The notes under the pieces were generated by a model. The model did not search any database. It was not told the DNA's origin and worked only from the letters and a program-made list of their open reading frames with translations. A DNA stretch of 29,408 bases from NCBI GenBank assembly GCA_034440275.1, contig JAWXBS010000200.1:1-29408 (forward strand), in the 5' to 3' direction. The translations under genes were made by a program, and so were the position numbers. Of the stretch, positions 15,446 through 23,569 are shown piece by piece (the stretch's first letter is position 1; each line of letters starts with the position of its first letter). This DNA comes from VFBF01 sp034440275 (GTDB lineage Bacteria > Pseudomonadota > Alphaproteobacteria > Caulobacterales > Aquidulcibacteraceae).

Positions 15446-16395
15446 TCGAGGCGCTGCTGTCGGGCAATCGCGCCGCGCTCGCGAAGGCGATCACGCTGGT
15501 GGAGTCACGCCGCGCAGATCACCAGGCCGAGGCGCGCGCGCTGCTGTCGGCGGCCATGTCTTATACGGGGCGCGCGGACCGCATCGGCATCACGGGCGTG
15601 CCCGGCGTCGGCAAATCCACCACCATCGAGGCGCTCGGCCTTCTCCTCACGAGCCAGGGCCGCAAGGTCGCCGTACTCGCCGTCGATCCGACTTCTTCTC
15701 GCACTGGCGGCTCCATCCTCGGCGACAAGACGCGCATGGCGCAGCTCTCCGTCGATCCGGACGCCTTCATCCGCCCCTCGCCCTCTTCCGGCACGCTGGG
15801 CGGCGTCGCACGCAAGACACGCGAGACCATGCTGCTCTGCGAAGCGGCAGGCTATGACGTGGTGATCGTGGAGACGGTCGGCGTCGGCCAGAGCGAAACC
15901 GTCGTTGCGGAAATGACGGACATCTTCATCGCGCTGATGCTGCCGAACGCCGGCGACGAACTGCAGGGCATCAAGAAAGGTCTGCTGGAACTCGCGGACA
16001 TGATCGTCGTCAACAAGGCCGACATCGATCCAACGGCCGCGCAACGCGCCGCGCGCGTCTATCGCGATGCGCTGCATATCCTCGAACCCACCAGCGCGCA
16101 CTGGTCGCCGCCCGTGCTGACGGCGAGCGGTCTCGCCAATGATGGCATTGACGCCGTCTGGACGCAGGTGGAGGCGCACAAGGCCGCGCTCACCGCGAGC
16201 GGCGAACGCGCTGCACGTCGCGCGAGCCAACAGGTGCGCTGGATGTGGAGCCTGATCGACGAAGCGCTCGGCGTCGCGTTCCGGAACGACGCCGCCGTGA
16301 AGGCCGCGCTCCCCGCGCTTGAACACGCCGTCGCTGAAGGCCGCACACCCGCGAGCGTCGCGGCGGAAGAAGCGCTCGGCCTCTTCCACCGCTGA
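15442..16395 (+). CDS. meaB: Methylmalonyl-CoA mutase-associated GTPase MeaB
   Basis: A 317-residue G3E-family GTPase (MeaB/ArgK/MMAA) that gates cobalamin loading and protects or repairs the mutase in the cytoplasm. Visible motifs are the P-loop GVPGVGKST (52-60), the switch region VDPTSSRTGGSILGDKTRM, the base-II/III segment VIVETVGVGQSE, NKAD for guanine recognition, and the C-terminal dimerisation arm beginning near ASQQVRWMWSLID. It starts with GTG overlapping the recQ TGA (GTGA) and ends 4 bp from the convergent gcvPB. Its partner genes mutAB lie about 4 kb upstream in the same direction, separated by small genes and recQ; the more usual layout has meaB next to the mutase. The older name argK for this family is misleading. 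Confidence 0.96.
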   Translation: MIEALLSGNRAALAKAITLVESRRADHQAEARALLSAAMSYTGRADRIGITGVPGVGKSTTIEALGLLLTSQGRKVAVLAVDPTSSRTGGSILGDKTRMAQLSVDPDAFIRPSPSSGTLGGVARKTRETMLLCEAAGYDVVIVETVGVGQSETVVAEMTDIFIALMLPNAGDELQGIKKGLLELADMIVVNKADIDPTAAQRAARVYRDALHILEPTSAHWSPPVLTASGLANDGIDAVWTQVEAHKAALTASGERAARRASQQVRWMWSLIDEALGVAFRNDAAVKAALPALEHAVAEGRTPASVAAEEALGLFHR

Positions 16396-16399
16396 ACCA

Positions 16400-17914
16400 C
16401 TACTCAGCCGCCGTCTTCAGCGCCTCGTCGGGCTTCCATCGCAGCTTCGGCTGACGCGCGGCGCGCGTGTCGTCGAGGCGACGCATGGGCGCCAAGTGCG
16501 GCGCGGACTTGAAGTGCGCGGCGTCGGTCTTCACGCGCTCGGCGAGCGCAATCAACACGTCGGCGAAGCGATCGAGTTCGGCCTTGGATTCCGTTTCCGT
16601 CGGCTCGATGAGCAATGCGCCGTGCACGACCAACGGGAAGTAGGTCGTCATGGGGTGATACCCCTCGTCGAGCATGGCCTTGGCGAAGTCGATCGTCTCC
16701 ACGCCATGCGTCTTCAGCGTCGAGTCGTCGAACAGCACTTCGTGCATGCAGGGACCAGCGCCGAAGGGCGCGTTGAAGTGATCCTTCAGGCGCGCGAGCA
16801 GATAGTTCGCGTTCAGCACCGAATCCTCGGCCACCTGGCGCAGACCGTCGCTGCCGTGACTGAGCATGTAGGTCAGCGCGCGCACATACATGCCCGTCTG
16901 GCCATGGAATGCGCACATGCGCCCGAACGGCGAGCCTTCCGCCGCCTCGCTGTGCTCCATGAGCGCGAGGTCTTCGCCCCGGCGCACGATGTGTGGCACC
17001 GGCGCATATGGAGCGAGCGCAGGCGACAGCACGGTCGGTCCTGAGCCGGGTCCGCCGCCGCCGTGCGGTGTCGAGAACGTCTTGTGGAGGTTGATGTGCA
17101 TGGCGTCGACGCCGAGATCGCCGGGCCGCACGCGCCCGACGATGGCGTTGTAGTTGGCCCCGTCGCAGTAGAAGTAGCCGCCCGCACCGTGAATGATGTC
17201 GGCGATCTCCTTGATGTCACGCTCGAAAAGACCACAGGTGTTCGGGTTCGTGAGCATGATGCCGGCGACGTCGGGCCCCAGCTTCTTCTTCAGGTCCTCG
17301 ATATCGACGTGCCCGTCATCGGTCGCGTGGATTTCATCGACGATGAAGCCGCACGCCGCAGCCGTCGCGGGATTGGTGCCGTGCGCGGACTCCGGCACGA
17401 GCACGCGCTTGCGCGTCTCGCCTTCGCCCCGCGCGATGAGCGCTGCACGGATTGCGAGCATGCCGCAAAGTTCGCCGTGCGCGCCCGCCTTCGGCGACAG
17501 CGCCACCGCGTCCATGCCGGTGAGCGTGAGCAGCCAGCGTGCGAGCTCTTCCATCAGCATGAGCGCGCCCTGCACCGTCTGCACCGGCTGCAGCGGGTGG
17601 AGATCGGCGAAGCCGTCCAGCCGCGCCATGCGCTCGTTCAGGCGCGGATTGTGCTTCATCGTGCACGAGCCCAGCGGAAAGAGACCGAGATCGATGGCGT
17701 AGTTCTTCTGGCTGAGGCGCACATAGTGACGCACGGCCTCAGGCTCAGACAGTCCCGGAAGCAAAGGCGCGTACTTGCGACCGAGACCGCCGAGACGATC
17801 AGGCCGCCCTTTCGGCGCCGGCATGTCGACGCCGGTGCGCGTGATCGACGCGGTTTCGAACAGAAGCCCTTCGGCCTGCTGCAAACCGTGATTGCCGGAA
17901 ACAGTTGCGGTCAT
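16400..17914 (-). CDS. gcvPB: Glycine dehydrogenase (decarboxylating) subunit 2
   Basis: The PLP-carrying half of the split P-protein of the glycine cleavage system, 504 residues. It decarboxylates glycine and transfers the aminomethyl group to lipoyl-GcvH. The cofactor lysine is Lys278 in MHINLHKTFSTPHGGGGPG, the invariant P-protein motif. Other signatures are LGSCTMKHNPRLNE, AHGTNPATAAACG and TNPNTCGLFE. The ATG overlaps the last bases of gcvPA (ATGA), giving coupled 1:1 synthesis of the two halves. It is last in the gcvT-gcvH-gcvPA-gcvPB operon and ends 4 bp from convergent meaB. The 504-residue length is typical of subunit 2. Confidence 0.97.
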   Translation of the reverse strand: MTATVSGNHGLQQAEGLLFETASITRTGVDMPAPKGRPDRLGGLGRKYAPLLPGLSEPEAVRHYVRLSQKNYAIDLGLFPLGSCTMKHNPRLNERMARLDGFADLHPLQPVQTVQGALMLMEELARWLLTLTGMDAVALSPKAGAHGELCGMLAIRAALIARGEGETRKRVLVPESAHGTNPATAAACGFIVDEIHATDDGHVDIEDLKKKLGPDVAGIMLTNPNTCGLFERDIKEIADIIHGAGGYFYCDGANYNAIVGRVRPGDLGVDAMHINLHKTFSTPHGGGGPGSGPTVLSPALAPYAPVPHIVRRGEDLALMEHSEAAEGSPFGRMCAFHGQTGMYVRALTYMLSHGSDGLRQVAEDSVLNANYLLARLKDHFNAPFGAGPCMHEVLFDDSTLKTHGVETIDFAKAMLDEGYHPMTTYFPLVVHGALLIEPTETESKAELDRFADVLIALAERVKTDAAHFKSAPHLAPMRRLDDTRAARQPKLRWKPDEALKTAAE

Positions 17915-19254
17915 TGCACGATGTCCTTGAGCGCGGCGGCGTAGGCGTTGATGTCTTCAGGCGTGTTGGTTTCGGTCGCGCAGACGAGGAGCACGTCCTC
18001 GAGCCCTTCGCGCGGATTGAGGCGGGTGAACGGCACGCCGCCCACAATGCCCTTCTCCATGAGTGCGTCGAGCACCACATCCGCGCGCTTCGGCAGGCGG
18101 ATCGCGAACTCGTTGAAGAAACGCGGAGTCAGCACCTCGACGCCGGCGATGACGCCGAGCGCATCCGCGAGATCGCACGCATTCTCGTGATTGAGCGTCG
18201 CGACGCGCTTCAGGCCTTCTGCGCCGAGCAGCGTCATGTGGATCGTCCACGCGAGGGTGCAGAGGCCGGAGTTGGTGCAGATGTTCGACGTCGCCTTCTC
18301 TCTGCGGATATGTTGTTCGCGCGTCGATAGCGTCAGCACGAAGCCACGCTTTCCGTCAGCGTCGACGGTTTCGCCCGCAAGGCGACCTGGCGACTGACGT
18401 AGGTACTTTTCCTTCGTCGCGAAGAGACCGACATACGGCCCGCCGAAGTTGAGCGCGTTGCCGATGGACTGCCCCTCGCCGACGACGATGTCGGCGCCCA
18501 TCGCGCCTGGCGGCTCGATCAGGCCGAACGCCATCGCTTCCGTGAAGCTTGAGATCATCAGCGCGCCGCCTGCGTGCGCGCCGGCCACGATGGGCTTCAG
18601 GTCCGTGATCGTGCCGAACACGTTGGGCGACTGCACGATGACCGCCGCGGTGTTGGCGTCCATCGCACGCAGGACGGCCGACTCGTCGTCGATCGCCGCC
18701 GGCAGCGTGACGATCTCGAGACCGTGCGCTTCGCAGGCCGTGCGCACCGTCTCGGCGTAGTGCGGATGGACGCCGCCGGAGAGCACCACGCGCGAACGCT
18801 TCGTCACGCGTGACGCCATCATGGCCGCTTCGTGGAGGCCCGTGGAGCCGTCGTACATCGAGGCGTTGGCGACCTCCATGTCGAGCAGGAGCGCCACCTG
18901 CGTCTGGAATTCGTAGAGCGCCTGCAGCGTGCCCTGTGCGATTTCCGGCTGGTACGGCGTGTAGGTGGTCAGGAATTCCGAGCGCTGGATCAGGTGGTCG
19001 ACGCTCGCCGGCACGTGGTGGCGATAGGCGCCGGCGCCGAGGAAGAACGCGGTCTTGCCCGCCGGGATGTTGCAGGACGCGAGCAGCTTCATCAGCCGCT
19101 CGACTTCCATCTCGCTCTGGTGCGCCGGCAGCGCGACGGGCGCTTTCAGCAACGCCTCGCGCGGCACATCGACGTAGAGATCGTCGATGGAATTGGCGCC
19201 GATCGTCGCGAGCATCTGCGCGCGATCTTCATCCGACAGGGGCAGGTAACGCAT
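17911..19254 (-). CDS. gcvPA: Glycine dehydrogenase (decarboxylating) subunit 1
   Basis: The partner half of the split P-protein, 447 residues. It begins MRYLPLSDEDRAQMLATIG, the usual subunit 1 N-terminus, and contains FLGAGAYRHHVPASVDHLIQR, FLTTYTPYQPEIAQGTLQ, YEFQTQVALL, SNASMYDGST-like NASMYDGSTGLHEAAMMA, and the late NICTNSGLCTLAW motif. It lacks the PLP lysine, which lies in subunit 2. Upstream extension to 19329 is rejected because GGAAG lies 7-8 nt before ATG 19254 and homologues start here. It follows gcvH by 28 bp and overlaps gcvPB by 4 bp. Confidence 0.97.
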   Translation of the reverse strand: MRYLPLSDEDRAQMLATIGANSIDDLYVDVPREALLKAPVALPAHQSEMEVERLMKLLASCNIPAGKTAFFLGAGAYRHHVPASVDHLIQRSEFLTTYTPYQPEIAQGTLQALYEFQTQVALLLDMEVANASMYDGSTGLHEAAMMASRVTKRSRVVLSGGVHPHYAETVRTACEAHGLEIVTLPAAIDDESAVLRAMDANTAAVIVQSPNVFGTITDLKPIVAGAHAGGALMISSFTEAMAFGLIEPPGAMGADIVVGEGQSIGNALNFGGPYVGLFATKEKYLRQSPGRLAGETVDADGKRGFVLTLSTREQHIRREKATSNICTNSGLCTLAWTIHMTLLGAEGLKRVATLNHENACDLADALGVIAGVEVLTPRFFNEFAIRLPKRADVVLDALMEKGIVGGVPFTRLNPREGLEDVLLVCATETNTPEDINAYAAALKDIVQ

Positions 19255-19282
19255 TCTGTAGTCTTCCGTTTCAGTTCGTGTG

Positions 19283-19651
19283 TCAGGCCTTGGCGAATGC
19301 GGCGTAGGCGGCTTCGTCCATGAGCGCATCGAGTTCGCCGGCGTTGGCGACCTTGATCTTCACGAACCAGCCGTCGCCTTCGGCGCCTTCGTTGACCTTC
19401 TCGGGGTTGCCGTTGAGCGCGTCGTTGACAGCGACGACTTCACCCGACAGCGGCGCGTAAACGTCGGAGGCCGCCTTCGCACTTTCCACGACCGCCATGT
19501 CCCCGCCCTGCTTCACGGCTTTGCCGACGGCGGGCAGCTCCACGTAGACAACGTCGCCGAGTTGTTCGGCGGCAAAGTTCGAGATGCCGACGACGGCGAC
19601 ATCGCCTTCGATGCGCACCCACTCGTGATCCTTGGTGTATTTCTTCGTCAT
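19283..19651 (-). CDS. gcvH: Glycine cleavage system H protein
   Basis: The lipoyl carrier that shuttles the methylamine intermediate between the P, T and L proteins. It has 122 residues, close to the family size. The lipoylated residue is Lys59 in VVESAKAASDVYAP, the standard ESVKA-type motif. The N-terminus KYTKDHEWVRIEGDVAVVGIS and the C-terminal GDGWFVKIKVAN are also characteristic. ATG 19651 follows the gcvT stop by 3 bp with AAGAAGGG upstream, so the two are coupled. Lipoylation enzymes and the L protein are not in this window. Confidence 0.98.
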   Translation of the reverse strand: MTKKYTKDHEWVRIEGDVAVVGISNFAAEQLGDVVYVELPAVGKAVKQGGDMAVVESAKAASDVYAPLSGEVVAVNDALNGNPEKVNEGAEGDGWFVKIKVANAGELDALMDEAAYAAFAKA

Positions 19652-19654
19652 GGC

Positions 19655-20812
19655 TCAGCCCTTCTTGTAGCGGTGCGGAACGAACGGAAGCGGCACGATT
19701 TCGGCCACGCGCGGCGTACCGCGGATGATGAGGTCGATCTTCGTGCCCGGCGCGGCGAACGCCGTCTCGACATAGCCCATCGAGATCGGCGCGTTGAGGA
19801 TCGGCGAGAAGCCGCCGCTGGTCACGACGCCCACGGATTTGCCGGCCACGACGATCTCCACGCCGTCACGCGCGGGCGCGCGATCGAGCGGGCGAATGCC
19901 GACACGTTTGCGCGAGGGGCCATCAGCGAGTTCTTTCAGGATGCGCGACGCACCCGGAAAATCCGCCGCGGTGCGACGGCGCTTCTGGATGATCCATGCC
20001 AGATCGGCCTCGATCGGCGAGATCGTCTCGTCGAGTTCATGGCCGTAGAGGCAGAGACCCGCCTCAAGACGCAAGGAGTCACGCGCGCCGAGGCCGATGG
20101 GCTTCACATCCGCATGCGCGAGCAGCGCTTCCGCCAGCGCGGTCGCATGTTCCGCGCGCACCAGAATTTCGTAGCCGTCCTCGCCCGTGTATCCGGAGCG
20201 CGTGATCGTCAGGCGTCCGAACATGTCGAAGCGCTTCACCTGCATGAAGGTCATCGCGCCGAGATCCTCGGAGATGACCGCGCGCGCGACCGCTTCCGCC
20301 GAAGGTCCCTGCAGCGCGAGGAGGCAACGATCATCGGCGCGCACGAGATTGGCGCGCGCGCCCGCACCTTGTGCGATCAGCGCGAAGTCCTGCTCCTTCG
20401 TGCCGGCATTGACGACGATGTAGAGATCGCCCGCTGCGCCCGGTTCCGCCGGCCGCGCGATCATCAGATCGTCGAGGCAGCCGCCGTCCTTGTTGAGCAG
20501 CGTCGTGTAGCGGACCTGACCGGGCTTCAGCCCCTGGATGTCGCCGGGCACGAGTTCTTCGATGATCGCGGCGACGGCCTTGTGCGCTTCATCACCAACG
20601 AGCCCGTGGCCCTTCGGCAGCGCGAAGAAGCACGGCCCCATGTGCGAGACGTCGAACAACCCTGCCTTGGTGCGCGTCCAGTTGTGTTCGGGAATGAGCC
20701 CCTCGAATTCGAGCGGCATGTCGTAGCCGGCGAAGTCGCCGAACTTCTTTGCGCCAACACGCCAGAGCGCATCGAGCGGCAGTTTCTTCAGCGGTCCGGT
20801 GGTTTCGCCCAT
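19655..20812 (-). CDS. gcvT: Glycine cleavage system aminomethyltransferase (T protein)
   Basis: Transfers the methylene carbon from aminomethyl-lipoyl GcvH to tetrahydrofolate and releases ammonia. The 385-residue length is somewhat above the family norm of about 365. Evidence: MPLEFEGLIPEHNWTRTKAGLFDVSHMG (split here from GDFAGYD), LQGPSAEAVAR, ITRSGYTGEDGYEI, DSLRLEAGLCLYGHEL with the conserved Asp/Glu region, and the C-terminal DGVEIVVAGKSVGVVTSGGFSP and GYVETAFAAPGT. ATG 20812 (MGETTGPLKK) is supported by AGGA 6-7 nt upstream; the open frame above it runs into the riboswitch. It is first in the operon and directly follows the tandem glycine aptamers. Confidence 0.97.
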   Translation of the reverse strand: MGETTGPLKKLPLDALWRVGAKKFGDFAGYDMPLEFEGLIPEHNWTRTKAGLFDVSHMGPCFFALPKGHGLVGDEAHKAVAAIIEELVPGDIQGLKPGQVRYTTLLNKDGGCLDDLMIARPAEPGAAGDLYIVVNAGTKEQDFALIAQGAGARANLVRADDRCLLALQGPSAEAVARAVISEDLGAMTFMQVKRFDMFGRLTITRSGYTGEDGYEILVRAEHATALAEALLAHADVKPIGLGARDSLRLEAGLCLYGHELDETISPIEADLAWIIQKRRRTAADFPGASRILKELADGPSRKRVGIRPLDRAPARDGVEIVVAGKSVGVVTSGGFSPILNAPISMGYVETAFAAPGTKIDLIIRGTPRVAEIVPLPFVPHRYKKG

Positions 20813-20834
20813 GTCTGGTCCTCGGAGTCGGGTC

Positions 20835-20858
20835 GGCGCCCGGCAAATCGCCGGCGCC
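20835..20858 (-). promoter_or_regulatory. GC-rich hairpin in the riboswitch expression platform
   Basis: GGCGCC at 20853-20858 pairs with GGCGCC at 20835-20840, extended inward by GGC/GCC with one bulged base and a small loop. It lies 2 nt after the second aptamer's P1 helix and 22 nt before the gcvT start. No T-run follows, so it is not a classical intrinsic terminator. It may switch access to the gcvT ribosome site or act with Rho. The structure is predicted by eye only. Confidence 0.45.
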
Positions 20859-20860
20859 CC

Positions 20861-21042
20861 CGCTGTCCTTGGGCCTGAGAGATTCACGGCGGAAGTCCCG
20901 CGCGCTTACTCCGTCGGCGGCGAGCGCCCGATCAGGCTTCTCGCACTTTCCAGCGTCTTCATCCTCTCGCGGTCCTTTGCCCTGAGCGTTTCCGGGGCGG
21001 TTGCGCCTTCGGGGCCGGGTGCGAAACCCGGTCTCTCCCGCG
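20861..21042 (-). ncRNA. Tandem glycine riboswitch
   Basis: Two consecutive glycine aptamers lie in the 5' leader of gcvT. Aptamer I (21042-20968) opens with CGCGGGAGAGACC and closes with GGACCGCG; its P1 helix is CGCGG/CCGCG and its core reads CCGAAGGCGCAA and GGAAACGCTCAGGGCAAAGG. Aptamer II (20955-20861) opens CGCTGGAAAGTGC and closes AAGGACAGCG with P1 CGCTG/CAGCG, and holds GCCGACGGAGTAAG and AATCTCTCAGGCCCAAGG. The linker is 12 nt. Both aptamers carry the conserved glycine-riboswitch core, and the downstream operon is glycine cleavage, the classical target that is turned ON by glycine. Confidence 0.95.
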
Positions 21043-21101
21043 AGATTCATCTGTCTGACCGGAGCGGGAGCGACTCGCGTCGGCCCTCTCCGTTGCAGCG
21101 C

Positions 21102-21130
21102 AACATGGTGGGGCCTCCTGCCCGAGTCAA
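21102..21130 (-). promoter_or_regulatory. Candidate promoter of the riboswitch-gcv operon
   Basis: On the minus strand TTGACT (21125-21130) and CATGTT (21102-21107) are separated by exactly 17 bp. The expected start near 21095 gives about 50 nt before the first aptamer. It lies between the end of the membrane protein gene and the riboswitch, where a promoter is required. The -35 is strong and the -10 weak. Confidence 0.4.
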
Positions 21131-21137
21131 ACAAAGC

Positions 21138-21683
21138 TCAGGCCGCAGGCGCCTTTTTCCGCGCCGCCATCCCCGTCCAGGCGAGCCCTGCCCAGAGCGC
21201 GAGCGTTCCTGCGACGAAGGTGACCATCTTCGGGGGCCGGACCGTCGCGGCGAGTCCCGCCAGTTCGTCCTTGCCCGCGTCCTGGAGCACCTGGACGAGC
21301 TGGCATGTCGTCTCGATGTAGTCGCAGGCGCCGAAGACGATCCACAGGACAAGTGTCGCCCAGCCCAGCAGGCCGCGCAGGCCGCCGGCGCGCGCGATCA
21401 GATAGCCGCCGATCACGCCCGCTATGGTCGCGAAGGTGATGAAGACCAGATCGAGCGTCATCGAAAGCGCGGCGAAGTCAAATACGTCTTTGGCCTTCCA
21501 CGCGGCGTGGATGCGCTCGACGCGCGAGGCCGTTGCCGCCGCCTGGTGATCGAGAATGCCGCCGGGCGATTCAGCGGTGGCGAGCGTGCCGTTGGTGACG
21601 GCGATGTACGCGAAGACCGCCCAACCGATCACGTAGAAAATCCAGAACAGGCGCCATTGCGCCTTGCCGGTTGCGTCCGCCAT
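21138..21683 (-). CDS. Four-helix integral membrane protein, unknown function
   Basis: A 181-residue protein with four likely transmembrane helices: about residues 12-29 (LFWIFYVIGWAVFAYIAV), 72-98, 104-118 (LLGWATLVLWIVFGA) and 152-172. A soluble loop of about 40 residues lies between helices 1 and 2. The C-terminus is basic (RKKAPAA). I recognise no family; it resembles generic four-helix bacterial membrane proteins. AGGGAGAG lies 5 nt before ATG 21683. It starts 31 bp after the argS stop, so it is probably co-transcribed with argS, although nothing in it suggests a translation role. Confidence 0.82.
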   Translation of the reverse strand: MADATGKAQWRLFWIFYVIGWAVFAYIAVTNGTLATAESPGGILDHQAAATASRVERIHAAWKAKDVFDFAALSMTLDLVFITFATIAGVIGGYLIARAGGLRGLLGWATLVLWIVFGACDYIETTCQLVQVLQDAGKDELAGLAATVRPPKMVTFVAGTLALWAGLAWTGMAARKKAPAA

Positions 21684-21714
21684 GCCGTCTCTCCCTTTGG
21701 TCGAGACGATGCTG

Positions 21715-23514
21715 CTACATCCGCTCCGGCGCTTCCAGTCCCAGCAGGCCCAGCGTGAGCGCGAGTTGCTTCAGCGTCGCCTGCGCCAGCGCGAGTCGAG
21801 ACGCGCGCACGGCCTCGTCCTTCTCCGGCAGGATCGGGCAATTCGTGTAGAAGCCGCTGAAGGCCTGCGCTAGATTGAAGGCGTGCTCGGCGAGGAAGTG
21901 CGGTGCGCGCTTGTCGTAGGCCGAAACCAGCGCCGCATCGAAGGCGTCGAGCGCGAGCGTCAGGGTGCGTTCGTTGGCGTGCGCGATGGAAATCGGCCCC
22001 GCCTTCACGCCCGCCTCCTCGGCCTTGCGCAGGATCGATTTGATGCGGACCGATTGATAGAGCAGATATGGCCCCGTCTTCCCCTCGAAGCTCATGAAGC
22101 GATCCAGATCGAAGACGTAGGACGTGCCGCGGAAGTTCGCGAGATCGGCAAACTTCAGCGCAGCGATCCCGACCTTGTGGGCGACATCCTCGAACTCTTC
22201 CGCCGAAAAGTCCGAACCGATATCGTCTGCGCGCAGGCGCTCGCGCGCCTTTTCACGGGCCATCTCGATGAGATCGGCGAGGCGCAGAACGCCGCCGGCG
22301 CGCGTCTTGAACGGCTTGCCGTCCTGCCCATTCATCGTGCCGAAGCCGATGTGCTCCAGCGATTCACGCGTCGCGTAGCCGGCGATGACGGCGGCGCGGA
22401 ACACCTGCTCGAAGTGATCGCCTTGGCGCTGGTCCACCACGTAGAGGCAGAGATCGAACGAGAAGTCCTTGGCGCGCTCCACAATTGTCGCAAGATCAGT
22501 CGTGCCGTACATCGCCGAGCCTTCCGACGACACGACAAGCAACGGTGGCGGGAACGGCGCATCGATCACGGTACCGTCGTCGAGCTTCCTCTTCTTGGTT
22601 TCACCGCCGGAAACGTGGACGACTTGCGCGCCCTGATCCTCGACGAGGAGACCCTTGCCGCGCAGGTCTTCGACCATGCCCGGAATGAGCGGATCGACGT
22701 CGGCCTCGCCTTTCCAGAGATCGAAATCCACGCCGAGTGCGTGGAAGTCTTCCTTCTGCGCCGCCATCGAGAGCGCGCGGTACTTCGCCCAGATCGCGCG
22801 ATAGGCGACGGAGCCTGACTGCAAGCGCGTCGTCGCCTTGCGCGCTCGGTCGCGGAACGCCTCGTCTGTCTTCGCGCGCGCGGCGGCCTCTGGGTAGATC
22901 GTCTGAAGATCATCGAGCGTGACGGCGGCGAGACGCGCATCCGCTTCCGCCGACAGCGCGCCATCGGGGTCGAGCGCGCCGAAGCGTTCCTCGAAGTCCG
23001 CGATCAACAGGCCCATCTGGAAGCCCCAGTCGCCGAAGTGCGCGTCGCCCCAGACTTCGTCGCCCCGGAAACGGAAAAGCCGCTTGATGCTCTCGCCGAT
23101 GATCGACGCGCGCAAATGCCCGACGTGCATGGGCTTGGCGACGTTCGGCCCGCCGTAGTCGACAATCACGCGACGCCGTGTGGCCACCGGCGTGGCGCCG
23201 CTGCGCGCGTCATCAGCGATCGACTGTGCGCGTGATGCAAGCAACGCGTCGGTCAGCGCGATGTTGAGAAAGCCGGGCCCGGCGATTTCCACCGAGGCGA
23301 TTCCGTCGGCGCCCTGAATGCGCGCCGCCACGGCTTCGGCGACGACGCGCGGCGGCTTGCCCGCGGCCTTCCCCGCCGCCATCGCGCCGTTGCACTGGAA
23401 CGGCGCGAGATCCGGGCGGTCGGACCGTTTCACCGCGCCGAGCGCAGGATCGAGGCCCTCCGCCGCGAAGGCGGCGGCGAGGTGCGTAGTGAGCGTGTGC
23501 GCGAGATCAGTCAT
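21715..23514 (-). CDS. argS: Arginyl-tRNA synthetase
   Basis: Charges tRNA-Arg with arginine; class I synthetase, 599 residues, cytoplasmic. The HIGH signature is HVGH (130-133) within GGPNVAKPMHVGHLRAS. The ArgRS-specific KTRAGGVLRLADLIEMA replaces the usual KMSKS loop, as in many ArgRS. The N-terminal Add-1 domain (AHTLTTHLAAAF) and the C-terminal anticodon-binding DALRA domain (ending FYTNCPILPEKDEAVRASRLALAQAT) are complete. The final residues GLLGLEAPERM are the family terminus. It follows the lipoprotein gene by 55 bp and precedes the membrane protein gene by 31 bp on the same strand. A tRNA-Arg(CCG) substrate gene lies about 6 kb away. Confidence 0.98.
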   Translation of the reverse strand: MTDLAHTLTTHLAAAFAAEGLDPALGAVKRSDRPDLAPFQCNGAMAAGKAAGKPPRVVAEAVAARIQGADGIASVEIAGPGFLNIALTDALLASRAQSIADDARSGATPVATRRRVIVDYGGPNVAKPMHVGHLRASIIGESIKRLFRFRGDEVWGDAHFGDWGFQMGLLIADFEERFGALDPDGALSAEADARLAAVTLDDLQTIYPEAAARAKTDEAFRDRARKATTRLQSGSVAYRAIWAKYRALSMAAQKEDFHALGVDFDLWKGEADVDPLIPGMVEDLRGKGLLVEDQGAQVVHVSGGETKKRKLDDGTVIDAPFPPPLLVVSSEGSAMYGTTDLATIVERAKDFSFDLCLYVVDQRQGDHFEQVFRAAVIAGYATRESLEHIGFGTMNGQDGKPFKTRAGGVLRLADLIEMAREKARERLRADDIGSDFSAEEFEDVAHKVGIAALKFADLANFRGTSYVFDLDRFMSFEGKTGPYLLYQSVRIKSILRKAEEAGVKAGPISIAHANERTLTLALDAFDAALVSAYDKRAPHFLAEHAFNLAQAFSGFYTNCPILPEKDEAVRASRLALAQATLKQLALTLGLLGLEAPERM

Positions 23515-23569
23515 GGGCGACGTCTTCTATGCGTCCTGCGCGGACGAACAAGACGTCGCGCCGGAAAGC

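Noticed and set aside
19280..20878. A 532-codon open frame antisense to gcvT and gcvH
   Set aside because: Also crosses part of the riboswitch; repetitive Arg/His/Asp composition and no known domain.
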